Shown: positions 35,406 to 46,800 of the stretch, one piece after another
Numbering within the stretch: the first letter of the stretch is position 1
Layout: each line of letters opens with the position of its first letter
DNA from: Sympetrum striolatum
Taxonomy: Eukaryota; Arthropoda; Insecta; Odonata; Libellulidae
Assembly (NCBI GenBank): GCA_947579665.1
Contig: OX388345.1
Coordinates: 66,021,454 to 66,085,453, forward strand
Direction of reading: 5' to 3'
Length of the DNA stretch: 64,000 nucleotides
The notes under the pieces: generated by a model
What the model saw: only the letters and a program-made list of their open reading frames with translations
Told to the model about the DNA's origin: nothing
The model's database searches: none
Position numbers and translations under genes: made by a program

Positions 35406-36311
35406 AATGACAGGCGAATAGACAAACACTACGCAACTGAGACCGAGTGCTCGGGAAGGAATTCTATCTTTTTTGCAAGCCCCAGAGTTTCATTATTATA
35501 TCTTGCTCAATTAATAATATTTATCTTAGTACTTCTTACTTCGCATGCCAGCATTTTTCGTATCTTCAGTGGATTTTGTGGAAACTGTTGACTTAAGCAT
35601 GTTTTCATAATTTTCACTCAAGCTGTTATCACTACTAAAATAAACGATAAAGAAGATATTTGTTCTGTTTTAATGTTCTATATCTTAGCAGAATACAAAG
35701 CTTTAAGTAGTCATATGAATCTAGTTCCTTTATTTACGAATCATCAATACATCTACATTTTCACATCAGAAAGGAGTCATTCAGAATGATCTTTTACCAT
35801 CAGAGAATCACTGCTTTTTCAATCTCAATATAATTTATAACAATTCTAAATTTTTTACACGTGCTCCCTAAATCGCATAAAATTATATGGGCAGAATCGA
35901 CTACTACTGCAGTACATGAGCTGGACATAATCTTTGGGGGTAAATTAAATAATCATTAATAACTTTTATAATACTCTGTTCAAGAATATAGCTGAATTTT
36001 CTTACTAATTAACGTATCTGCATCAACTTAATAGCACACAAGTGGAATTGATTCACAACTGACATTGTCGAAGTTTAGGTTTAATTTTGTGGAAGTGAGA
36101 TACAGAAAAAATACGTTAAATTTGTTTAATATTCTAAGATATTTTAATTTTATAATATTCTATGCTAATAACGTTTACTATACCACAGAATACATACGTT
36201 AAATACATTTCTCTGTAACATTATTAGAAATACAACTCTCATACTTTCTTCATGTTGCTATGCAGTAGAAATCTGTTGATAATACTTTTTTCTTTCTCAT
36301 TTTCCTGGTAG
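35406..36311. other. AT-rich stretch, candidate intron
   Basis: No gene recognised. It leads into a pyrimidine-rich acceptor region at 36285-36311. Confidence 0.35.
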
Positions 36312-36383
36312 GACCCTCCTCGCTTGCCTTCAATTCAGGGATTACTTTTACTCCTGATCCTATGCTCGCCTTCGACTGTTAAG
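36312..36383 (+). CDS. Candidate 72-nt internal exon encoding a signal-peptide-like segment
   Basis: A pyrimidine tract (TTTTTCTTTCTCATTTTCC) and AG at 36310-36311 form a good 3' splice site. AAG|GTAAGA at 36381-36389 is a strong 5' splice site. The 72 nt between them are open in one frame from end to end (24 codons, phase 0 at both ends). A second frame reaches a stop only at the last codon and the third has an early stop. The open frame reads L-P-S-I-Q-G then LLLLLILC then S-P-S-T-V-K. That is a basic or polar start, a hydrophobic core and a small-residue region, as in a secretory signal peptide or membrane anchor. There is no Met, so an upstream exon would have to supply the start. I recognise no family. 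If real, it implies a plus-strand gene with long introns covering much of this window. Confidence 0.35.
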
Positions 36384-37189
36384 GTAAGACAATACCAATT
36401 TCTTAAATTCACGTTTCATTTTTGATTATTCATGTTCTTTGTATAAATGTTGAAATATAATTAGTGACGTTAATTTTTGGTCGTCTCAGAAATTTGTGAA
36501 CTTTTACTTTCATCGAAATATAATGTCCTCAACTCTGTGCGTAATAGTGAATACTTTCAGTGATATTTTTCCATCATTCCAATTTGTTTGGAATTGCCTA
36601 CAGTCCGTTCAAAAATTGACGATTAAAACTATCAAAAAGTTCATGAATTAACTTTCCAATGAAGAAATGGCTAGAGGGAGATTTTTTTCGGTTGTATTCC
36701 ATATCATAGCTTGTGCCAATCCAATATTCTTATCCAAATTAATTCTAATATGATTTATCTCCGTGGAGCAGTGGGTTATTCTGATAACCAAAGTTGCAAG
36801 GAATCTATATACAAATATATAGATAATATTTGTAGAAACGATTTAATAGTTAGGTTCACATAGAAAAAAACTTATAAAATGTTTGTACTTACTTAAAAAT
36901 ATTATAAAATATATTTAATCAATTTGCGTTTAGTCGTGAGGTAATGTACATTAACTCCTTCAACTGATATCGCAAATATCAGCGGAATAGATATTTAACA
37001 GGATGCGGGAAGCATATTGCAATATTCTGCGTCACATTTTTTGCGAGACTGCAGAGGGATACAACGATATTTCATATAAACTACCTGCTAAGCATAAGCG
37101 AACAATATACGTCAAAATCTGCGCAATAGCCTGTGATCTTTTCCAATAGCTCATCGATCCTCATGAAATTTTCCAAACCATTTACTCGG
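36384..37189. other. AT-rich stretch, candidate intron
   Basis: No gene, RNA or clear repeat recognised. Confidence 0.35.
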
Positions 37190-37720
37190 GCCACCCTTCT
37201 CAAATCTAAATATTCCATTGTAGCGTGCCTAATGGAAAAAATAGGGGCCTCGAACCAAAGTCAACCTAAAACATTTCGCGGAGGGCACTAAATTAAACAC
37301 CACCGCGCACCTTCAAAGCGACCGCAAGATATATTAGCAAGAGCCAATCTCTGCGGTGAACTTTCGAGTGAAGAAAGCATTCTCCCACATCGCAGGCGGC
37401 CGAAAGTAAAGGGTGCGATATGGGAAAGGATTTCGGGAGGGCAGCGGTTTGGTTCGTCTGTACTTCATCCTTGTGAAGAGATTTGCTGAAGCGGGCATTC
37501 TGGTGGGGAGAGTGTGCAGCGGTGCGAGTGTCGTGGCTCGGAGATAACGAGGGTTGGAAGAGAGGAGGGAAAGCACTCAGCGAAGTCATAGGAGGACATT
37601 AACGTGTAAGTGTATTATTTGCCGGGATGGATGGGGGCAGGGAGAGTGGGAAACGGGGGTCGGCGTGAAAGATGGAAGCGGTCGGTTCAGACGTGGTCGG
37701 TGGGGTGGGGTGGAATAAAG
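37190..37720. other. GC-rich island with donor-like site
   Basis: GC- and CpG-rich. On the plus strand it ends in AACGT|GTAAGTG near 37605, a good donor consensus, so an untranslated first exon is possible. Minus-strand frames of 80 and 98 codons overlap each other in different frames and resemble no protein, which argues against coding. Confidence 0.35.
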
Positions 37721-38871
37721 GACGGAAAATCGCCTTTATTGGTCGGGATTGAGTCCATCGAGTTCTCCTCATACGCATCCCTAGGGATGAAGCAAATTCG
37801 CGCAGGATGAATGACTAGTTGGGAGGCGTGAAGGAGAAAATAGCTATACTTTCAGTGTTCGAACTATCGTGGTATCGAGACGGTAAGGCTTTCTGCAGGA
37901 AAAACTGATTACCGCTAACTTGGAGTATGGAGACTTATACGGTATCATACCGTTACATAAATATTAATAATCATTACATAAAAGTAAACAATCATTTCAC
38001 CTCCTCGAATAGCTTCATTTCCAATCCTCAGCTACCTTTTTTTCTCTGTAATCTATATAAATTTGTCAGTACTTTGTGGTACTATTTAATAAATTAACAG
38101 AATTCAATTGATTGTAATTTTTACATAATATTTACTTTTCATATTACTCTCTCAAGGTGACTATTTTTTAACTCGATAAAGGTCGGAAAAAATTATATTT
38201 CGGGAAATCACGAAGTATTTTCGTTGATTGTAAATCTTCGTTGAAATTTAATATATGAATTAGATATTTACTTTTTGAGATCAATTTTTATTGATACCAA
38301 ATTCATAAACCTATATCTTTATAGAATAGAAGATTATTCAGAATGGCATTCTCTGATTCTTTGGCCATCACGCATTAGTTCTTTTAACCAAAAGATTTAG
38401 ATAAATTATGAGGTGTTGACAGAAAATGTGTTTAAAGCTTGACACAAAACACAAAAAACGGATTCTGAGTTCCATGCAAACAGTAAGGATTTCAATTAGC
38501 AAAATGTATAAATGATTTTTATTTTAAAGATTTTTATAGCAAGATATTCTATGGCTTAAAAAAATATTTATTTCTCATCTTATTCATAATACCTATACAT
38601 CATGTATCTAAATAGAGGAAGATAGACGAAATTAATGAAATTTTATCACATGAATAATTAATCTTGTAGTTAATGCCAACAATATCGTAGCCCAGTGGTC
38701 TTGCTCTCTATTTAATGGGAATGTGATACTTACGTGGATACTTACGTGATTTACGTAGCTAACTTTGAGCAATATACTGTAAACATGTTCTTGGACCATT
38801 TTTCCTCTTGTTCTAGAGTTATTATTACTGCATTACTGTGATATCTTATCATTTAGAATAAAAAACTCTCC
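37721..38871. other. AT-rich noncoding stretch
   Basis: Nothing recognisable. Confidence 0.35.
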
Positions 38872-38957
38872 GAATAATTCCAGCATCTTATTTTAGAATG
38901 GTTTTCGTAGAGATACGAAAACCTTTCTGAAATAAGATGCCTTATAAGAAATTATTC
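38872..38957. repeat. Long stable hairpin (27-bp stem, 4-nt loop)
   Basis: Arms 38883-38909 and 38914-38940 are reverse complements, with one mismatch and one G-T pair, around the loop GAGA. Pairing resumes outward after a bulge, with GAATAATT (from 38872) against AATTATTC (to 38957). It could be a small MITE, a palindromic repeat, or an RNA hairpin precursor. The 4-nt loop is tight for a canonical pre-miRNA. Confidence 0.8.
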
Positions 38958-39155
38958 AAATTGTCGGTTACATTAATCTTCCAGTTGATTTTAGTAATGA
39001 ATTGAAATACAGAAGAATTATCGTTAGAATTGCTTTAGATGTTGGCACTTGGAGAAGACAGGGTAGAATACCAAACATGAAGAACGTAAAAATATAACGC
39101 GATATTGTTTATACATTTTATCCACGAGCTTATTCATCACCTCTCAGAAATAGAT

Positions 39156-39227
39156 GCTAGGACGAATCGTTTTAGAGATTCATTCTTTCCGCGAACAATA
39201 CGTGACAATAATCGAATAAGGAAGTAA
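39156..39227 (+). pseudogene. LINE ORF2 extreme C-terminus
   Basis: The frame starting at 39156 reads ARTNRFRDSFFPRTIRDNNR and ends with TAA at 39225-39227. F-R-D-S-F-F-P-R-T-I is the hallmark end motif of arthropod CR1/Jockey-type LINE proteins (usually followed by W-N-x-L; W is replaced here). The upstream sequence is not readable in frame, so only the terminal 23 residues survive. Confidence 0.75.
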
Positions 39228-39309
39228 TTTAGATTCAACTGGTGTTTACACCCCCTGCCACACGCCGAAAGGCGGCTTGTAGGGTATTAATGTAGATGTA
39301 GATGTAGAT
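39228..39309 (+). mobile_element. LINE 3' UTR with (TGTAGA)n tail, copy 1
   Basis: A short 3' UTR contains the dyad GCCGAAAGGCGGC and ends with three tandem TGTAGA units (39291-39309). This tail type is common in arthropod LINEs. A second, partial copy lies at 41184-41226. Confidence 0.75.
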
Positions 39310-39699
39310 CCCTCTATCGGGAATTCGCAAATACCAAACCGGTATACGCAATAAAAACAGGTCATGATGTTCCGCATTCCAAGTATTTCGTTTCCAAGTA
39401 TTCCGAATTTTAGTAGACTGATATGATCTCCCCTCAGGCTCAAACTTTAGGATTACCCGACCCCTTCTATTATTACCTAGAAAAATTAATATTTTCCAGA
39501 ATTGAGGAGAGCAATAATCTGCAATTCACTGATATATGCACTTATTTCCACACTCCACTTCTTTTGGCATTCTTTCAAAATGGCTTCCGATAGCCAATAT
39601 ACGTAAATGCTCAGTATTCGAGTTTACGGAGACGTCGCCCACAAAGCGGTAGTAATACATTGGGTGTGATAAAAATTTTCCACTGAAGCAAGATGTAGC
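39310..39699. other. Noncoding stretch after LINE tail
   Basis: No gene recognised. Confidence 0.35.
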
Positions 39700-40260
39700 T
39701 GTGGAATGACGAAGACTTTTCAGACCAAAATTGAGATTTTTCCCCTACCAATTGTCTCACCAAAACGACCTCCATCCAACGGATTTATAAAACATTCCAT
39801 CGTCCGAAAACAAATCGAGACGTCCATGAAACCAAAGAAAGGCGTCTCTCCTTGAAGAGGGAAGAATCTTCCGTGAGACGAATCGGGTCGGAAGATATAA
39901 ATAGAGCTTTTCTCCGCGAGAACAGAAACTTTTAACCTCGGAGTGGTTGCAAAGCGCATGTAATTCACATTCGTACTTTTCCCGGCCGTTCACTCTGCTC
40001 AGTAGTAAAGATGGCGCGAAATGGTCCAGGCGAGGGTCGCTGACGCCTCAGGAATCGAATGTGTTTGCGAGGGCCTCTTCCTTCGCTCCGATATCCGATT
40101 TCTTACCCTCACATCGATCGGACGTTTTTTTTCGCCTTCGGAGGAAATGAAATAGCTACGCTAGCTTTTCCGTTCCCGGAGTGCTCGTGGACTTTGATCG
40201 GGAAGAGATGCCTCTTTATTGATTCATGGATGCGCGAATTATCTTGCCCCTAGGAATTTG
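39700..40260. other. GC/CpG-rich island
   Basis: CpG-rich with overlapping short frames on both strands (39720-39993 minus, 39947-40253 plus), none familiar. Possible regulatory island. Confidence 0.4.
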
Positions 40261-41183
40261 CCCTTCACCTCTGCTGCTATGCTCTACGGAAATTCCAATA
40301 CTTCATCTATTCGTACTCGTAGATCAAATTATGGTCCGTTGGAAATGAGGTTGGATGAGCTATGTATGTTGTAAAATAACCTGCCTTAGCTGAAGGGAAA
40401 ATGCAGTATCGTTGAAGTTAGTTTTGGAGCATCTTCGCCATTGCTCTAGTCTCTAGGATAAAGGCAGCAAGGTAGAAAAATAATATAGAATAGGAATGTT
40501 ATGTATAACAGTCGTAGTCAATATAAATGTTGTCATCTAAAGAATGACTAACTACCCAGTGTAAGTAACTATACAGCAATGAAATTCGAGAGTTCAGTTA
40601 CAGCTTGCAGGGAGAAGTTGTAAAAGTTGAGCAATTGTTTTGTTGTACGATTAATAGATATGTTGTCAAAATTACTGATTCACACGACAGATCACCGAAT
40701 AATTATCGGATGATGCTTTCATTGATAAAATATTTCCCTCCATAAGTGTTTCAGCGGATACATACAATTGATATAGTTCATATAGTTGATTGGGGTTATC
40801 AAGAGGCATTACCACTTGTTTTGGCTCTATGCCGCCCCGATCATCAGCGCATAAATGACGCACACGTAAAGGCATAAATAGGAAAAAATGACCAAAATAA
40901 TCACCGGTCAAGCAAATTCTACAACTATTTTTTTTAGTCACGATAACTACTCGGTAGTCTCTTAGAGTTGATGGTCTCGCTGGAGTAAAAACATAGAAAA
41001 AAAGAGTTTAACGGGCAAAAGAAAAATACTGCCACCAAAACACATCGCTCAGTCACTCATCTAAAGTTGTATATTTTTCCGATTAATTCCTACCCAGATT
41101 CCTGCGGACTAAAGCAAAAATGCGATCTCAGCTGAAAAGTTCCAAACATCGATACATCAATCCAAAAATGAGAACCCTCTATC
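40261..41183. other. AT-rich noncoding stretch
   Basis: A minus-strand frame at 40672-40941 (89 codons) is unrecognised and lacks known motifs. Otherwise nothing. Confidence 0.35.
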
Positions 41184-41226
41184 TCACACCGAAAGACGGA
41201 TTGCAGGGTACACATGTAGATGTAGA
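41184..41226 (+). mobile_element. LINE 3' end fragment with TGTAGA tail, copy 2
   Basis: CACACCGAAAGACGGATTGC, then AGGGTACACATGTAGATGTA, aligns with 39250-39300 (CACACGCCGAAAGGCGGC, then AGGGTATTAATGTAGATGTA). Only the last 40 or so bases of the element are present, which fits extreme 5' truncation. Confidence 0.65.
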
Positions 41227-41999
41227 ACTATTTCATGATGCTTTTTTAGAATAAAAGCTTATGATCAAGAAAGATCGTAAATAACGAATTCCCGAATTAT
41301 TGTGATTTTAAGTTTTAATATTCTCGGCTCTTGGATTCTCACCCTCAAACAGAACCAGTCGTGAGGTTACTACTGAATTACTGGCTGTTTCTCTATCACA
41401 TCTCTGATGGATTTAGAAAGGGATAGCCGTAACTTGAAGCGTTAAACTATAATAATAATTAATATTATTTTCCTTCCTTTATAGACTTTGGATAAAGGTT
41501 TCCATAAATAAATTTTGAAAATCATTGATCGAAAATCTTTATTCCAATATTCTACGAAATAAATTCATAGAGAAGTAATTTTTATAGAGATATATAGCGT
41601 AACTTACGTGATTTTATTTTTAATTCATAAAATCGACTTTATTAAACCTGTTTTAAAATCAATCTTTGTCAAAGCTTTACCTATAGCCATACATCTTTTA
41701 ATTTATAAGATTAAGCTTTCATAGCTTTTAATTTCATGAATGTGGATAGGTATCATTTCGTTCATTTGGCGTTGTCATTCGTTTAAATCTATATCCACTC
41801 ATTCAGTTGACCAATTGTATACTACTTCTAGCTAAATATAAATTAAACATGCTCTATTGCAAACACGAAACACGTATGCTTCCAGAATCTTCTGAGAATC
41901 CATTTCAGCATTTAACTTTTCAATAATTCGTGCATTAAAACATCATCAAAATGTGAAATGGCAGCATTCAACAAAATTAAACGTTCTTTTCTAGCTCGT
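41227..41999. other. AT-rich noncoding stretch
   Basis: Nothing recognisable. Confidence 0.35.
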
Positions 42000-42640
42000 C
42001 CTCGTTCAATAGTATTTTAATTAAAGATGCATATTCATTTCATGCCACTGATTAATTCATCGGTCATGTCCGTTGGAATTAAAAATAGATCTTTCGGCGT
42101 AATTAAAATTTTAACATAAGCTACGGATTCTCATCGTAAATTCCAAATATACGGCGTTATTAATCGTTTAATTAAAAAAGGCCTTCCGAAATAATTCAAG
42201 TAGTCGTCCATTTTTTCCTTCCGGGAGTATGACTTAGTTCTTTTTTATTTCGTATATAACAGCGAAACGAGCTTTAATTAATATTTGCTTCGTGGACGTC
42301 ATTTTTTCCCTGAAACACTGATCGCGGCCAATGAGCAGGAACAAAACCACGATTTCGTTCTGCGGGCGTCCAATTAACTTTATAATTGTATTTGTTTAAA
42401 ACATTTTGGTTTGGTGCCAGCGGGTGGAATCGCTCCTATTTATGACGGGGAAAACATCGTAAATAGCGAATTTCGACACTATCTAGAGTTTTTGTTCTGA
42501 CGTCGGGGCATAAAAAATTGGGAGATTAAACCAGACCGAAATGACGCAAAAAGCTTTCCTCCGAATCGTTTCGCATTGCTAGGGGTTCGTCGAGGGAAAC
42601 AATGTTGAAATTTTAATCCTCAGTCACGTGCCAAATAGAA
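42000..42640. promoter_or_regulatory. Candidate conserved noncoding/enhancer-like segment
   Basis: CpG-containing DNA with a concentration of homeodomain-type cores: GTAATTAAAATT (about 42099), TTTAATTAAAAAAGG, CTTTAATTAATATTTG and CCAATTAACTTTATAATTG. No open frame of note crosses it. The combination of high CpG and clustered TAATTA suggests regulatory DNA; this is inference without conservation data. Confidence 0.3.
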
Positions 42641-43745
42641 AAAAAAACATGGCGGGATAAGGCATAGGAAAAGGATGAAGAAGAAGGATTATAGAGGAGA
42701 TATGGATTTTGCTGGCACCTTCAGAGACAGTTTAAGGAGAACTGCTTGCACTATATAGAGGAGAACATTAGAAGCTGTCCAAAGATGATAGATTGAATGA
42801 GAAAACCGCAACAATTTTCACAGAGGCAGTTTGAGCGACAGTATTTGACTACTTTTGTACTATCTACTCTTATTATCTGCAAATACGTGGTATGATTTAG
42901 CGTATCTTACTTCATAGGAACGGATCCTTTGTATATACTCTCCAATTGACTGCTCTGATGAGCAACATTGACCATGATTGTCTATGATTTTCATGTTTAA
43001 TCTAATTTTTACTAGAAATTAAAATAAACTTAGAGCTACGAGTCCTAACGTAAGGTTATATCAATGGTAAAAACCTTACTATTTAAGCGAGTGAGTTAGA
43101 AATTAAATATTTATGTCAATAACGAAAATCTGATAATTACCCATAATATTTCGATATTTTCGCTAATATAAAAATTTTGAAGAAAGTTTTTTCATAAATA
43201 CACTATTATATATTAAAAAATACTTTTCTTGAAGGAAATACTAATTATTAATTAGGATGTAGAGCTATGCTAGTCTTATCCTTTTAATGTGGATAAACTA
43301 TCTATATCTGGATGAATTCCACAATTTTTATAAAATAGCGCATCATTTTTATCCTGAGTTATCATCGGAAAGTTGAAAATTTTCAAGACTCCAGTTTTTC
43401 CGATTATTAAAATTTTGTGAAGTACACCCAAATTTCCACTTGAACGCTATGTTCTTGCTTGCTCTGAAGATATAATACATCAGCTTCGATATAATAAGTT
43501 GTGATTATAAAGCGTAATAAAATATCTCAATGACCTATGGCGAATAAATTACAAGGAATAAATATATTGAAAGAAATTGAGAAGCCATACAATATGATTT
43601 TTTACTGAGGTGTATATATTTTTTTGGCTGGAGTCACATCTTTAGAAGTGTTGCATGATTATCATATGATTAGATTAGACTTTTTAATTTCTGCGGTAGT
43701 TAAATACTATAGCAAGACTCTTATTAAAATAATTAAATAATACAA
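42641..43745. other. AT-rich noncoding stretch
   Basis: No gene recognised. Confidence 0.35.
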
Positions 43746-43804
43746 ATGATGTAAATGAAGAATGACTTAGCACAGGAAAGCGTGCAACATAACCCAAGGA
43801 TGTT
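43746..43804 (+). repeat. Dispersed repeat fragment R1, copy b
   Basis: Matches 4270-4322 in the order ATGAAGAATGACTTAG, GCACAGGAAAGCGTGCAAC, CCCAAGGATGT. Old interspersed repeat. Confidence 0.45.
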
Positions 43805-43903
43805 TGAAATACGAAATATATATAAAAATAAGTAAAGTTCCATTTTTAGAATCGGACGGAACTATTACAAAAAGGTGGCGATTGTGTCACAGGTCTTAAA
43901 AAA

Positions 43904-43929
43904 AAGATTCCATCCTATTTTGGAATCTT
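43904..43929. repeat. Short hairpin
   Basis: AAGATTCCA (43904-43912) and TGGAATCTT (43921-43929) are exact inverted copies around an 8-nt loop. Probably incidental. Confidence 0.6.
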
Positions 43930-46120
43930 AGTGCCTGCAGATGCTTTCGTCGAGGAGATGAAATGGAGTTACCGAACATGTTTTGGCCACTTAAACGTTC
44001 GACAGTCTACAGAGGAACGAACGGGTGACTTATTAGCATCTGGTAACATTTGATTATTTTCATTTAACAGGAGACCTTTGATAAAATTGCATAATGCGAT
44101 GCATTATAATTACTTTAACTTTACTTACTTACAACTATTAAATAATAGTTTTCTCGACTTCATAATTATATAACTGGACAAAATACCAGTGGATGCAGAA
44201 AAAATGTTGTATTGGAATCAAATCCCTTATAACGAATTCTTTTAGTTTTCCTTAAATACCAAGATGAGAAAAATATCTGTTTTCATTATGTAACACGCTA
44301 CATCGTATCTAGGATTTATCGATTATTTTTAGTTATAGTTGATTATGTTATTCCTAAAAAAATACATTACATGAAATGTTTACAATTTTTTCTCTGAAAG
44401 AGAGCGATTTAGATATATAAGCGGGTTGTATTGGTCCGAAAGCCTACTCTAAATGCATCAGACGAAAATAGTATATGTGATGGAATGCACCCTCGAACGA
44501 AGCTTGCAAGCATAACCCCCTACTGAAGGAAATGCGGGATGACCTTTCCGTTTGATCCCATTCCATTCCTCTTAGCTAATTAAGAATCCGCCCCTTCTCC
44601 CACGAGCTGCATTCCATTTCCGGAAGAGATGATGTCAGAGAAAGACGGCTGATGCAATTAGATTCCTGGAAATCAGACCGGAAGGCGAATTGCTCTTTAA
44701 GATCTCAGATCTTTGAAAAATTCCCTTCACATAGTAATTTAAAAAATGATAACTCATAAGCGAAGTAGTTAATATGAACGAACTGAACCTGTTTCCTCAT
44801 TGTAAGAAGTATGTCTTCCGTTCTATACACTCCATATAAAGATTGCAAAACTCTCCATAAAATTAGGTTCGGTATAATTCGTCGATTTTTTAATATTACA
44901 ATCAGATTTCATTATTCTACTTTAAATCTAATTCTATTTCCATTATTTGCGCTATTGTTATCTACGCAAGCAATTTATTTTCTAGAATGTGCTCCTCTTT
45001 TGTAGACCGAGTTTCTATTCAATAACCCTTGTCAATTGCTTTCTCTACTGCAAATTGTTATAGCCAGTCGAATTTAACTTACCTGCATACCTGCATCTAT
45101 TTTAGCTTCATTCATTACATTGCTAATCCGAAGGAAAGATTTTTCGTTTGGTATATTTTGTCCTTATTCATCAGTTATTTGGTATTTCCACGTTCCAGTT
45201 CATAGTCATCACATTCATGAATTGATTTCGCAACCAGATCAACTGACACAATATATTCATTATCTGAATAACTTGATCATTACAGTAATTATTGATTCGC
45301 TTCTGTAGCAATGACCATACACCGATATAAATCACACTAAATAATAAATAATTTTGTCATTTTATCATAAACTTTTTAGAGTTATTCTATTTGTTGAGTA
45401 ATCCTATTATATATTATGAGATATAATCTATAGAAGGAGTTATGCTTAGAAATCATTTGGGGTGATACTACTTGGAGAAATATTGTCATTACATAATTAG
45501 ATAGGAAGTTCGTGTTTCAGAAGGTATGTATTATTTCAAGGAACTGTATTCTCGGATTTTATTCCAGGAAATGTTGTACGCTATTTTATTTGCTGTAGTA
45601 TCCTCCTAAGGTCTACAATTTCCATCATCAAGAAGGAATTTTAATGCAATAATTATCTCAATGGAGAAATTCTTGTTTGGCGTTCTATCATTTAACTTCA
45701 TTTTACTTTGATCATCCAAGCGAGCGCTTGCGTTTACACAACGTCGAAGAAGTTTTCCAAATTTTTATATTAAAAGAATGTTGCAATGCAGTCTTTTGTC
45801 AGTTCTTGGGATTCGTTGATCAAACGCTTCATCATTCTTATAATTTCTTTCATGTTTTTCCGAAGTCGTGGTGGAAATGATGGGTGCCAGAGAATGAAAT
45901 TCAGTTTTCTTTTGATTCGCCGAGGGTCCGAATTTTTCTCTTTAATTACGGGTTCCATGACATAGTGAGCCCACACTAAAAAGCCCAGAAGACAACCTCA
46001 CACGACAGAACCCCACAGTGGTGATTCCCCAAATTGACAATAAAAGATAAAGATGTACGATAATGCTGCAATATATAAATTATGACAGCTTACATTTTAC
46101 GATAATAAGGGAGCATAAAA
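43930..46120. other. Noncoding stretch with small GC-rich segment at 44480-44710
   Basis: The segment 44480-44710 is richer in GC (CCGCCCCTTCTCCCACGAGC; GGAAGAGATGATGTCAGAG). No gene is recognised there or in the AT-rich remainder. Confidence 0.35.
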
Positions 46121-46225
46121 ATTCTTCGAGAACGGATTCTTGGAAAGCACATTATTTGAAATCAGATTATTCGAAAGCAAATTCTTCAAAAGCAAATTCT
46201 CCGAAAGAAAATTCTTCAAAAATAG
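46121..46225 (+). repeat. 15-bp minisatellite, 7 units
   Basis: Seven head-to-tail units of exactly 15 bp: ATTCTTCGAGAACGG, ATTCTTGGAAAGCAC, ATTATTTGAAATCAG, ATTATTCGAAAGCAA, ATTCTTCAAAAGCAA, ATTCTCCGAAAGAAA, ATTCTTCAAAAATAG. Because 15 is a multiple of three, one frame stays open and reads as S-K-x-N pentapeptides, but the frame lacks any other protein feature. Related TTCGAAGAAC strings occur loosely spaced at 46360-46420. Confidence 0.9.
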
Positions 46226-46599
46226 ACCACTCCAATCAATGTTACGTTATCCAAAATTAATATTAAAGGAACTGATTAGGAGTTGAAATCCATTTAATGA
46301 AGCTATGAATCCGCTTTGAGATTGAATTGTTTTGGGGGTGATTATTACATCGAAAATTTTGTCATTCGAAGAACTGATCGTTCAAAGAAATCGTTTTCGT
46401 AAAATTTACTTTCGAAGAACTTGCCTGTAACTGACAATAATATCTATAAATGATACTCATAAATAGCATTAGTAATAATGATCTGTAATATTAGTTTGTA
46501 TTTATTAGTACAATAATTAGTTTTCAAAAAATTAACATTTTACTTCTTAAGTTGCACTTTTATATCTAAATAAAATATCATTTATAAATAAAATATGCA

Positions 46600-46800
46600 C
46601 ATTTCCATTTGTGGTCGTTTGTCCGCGTGCGCATTTACGCCTATGTGATTTTACTAATGTGGGTTTTTATCAATACTATACTGTTTTGTCAATGTGGATT
46701 TTTTTTGTTTGGGCATTTATGACCTTGGGGTTCTGTCATGTGCACTTTTTGTGTGATCTTTTTTTGTAAAGGCTTTTATCTTGTAGGGTTATGCCAGGTC
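46600..46800 (+). repeat. G/T-rich degenerate tandem-like region
   Basis: Loosely recurring words of the type GTGxGxxTTTTxTCAA and GCATTTAxGxCCT (for example TGTGGGTTTTTATCAA and TGTGGATTTTTTTTG). The plus strand is strongly T- and G-biased. It looks like a very degenerate minisatellite associated with the 15-bp repeats just upstream. Confidence 0.4.

Noticed and set aside
35072..35425. 117-codon minus-strand frame rich in S, F, P and L
   Set aside because: It is the translation of the C/T-rich complement of a polypurine tract; composition alone removes stop codons.
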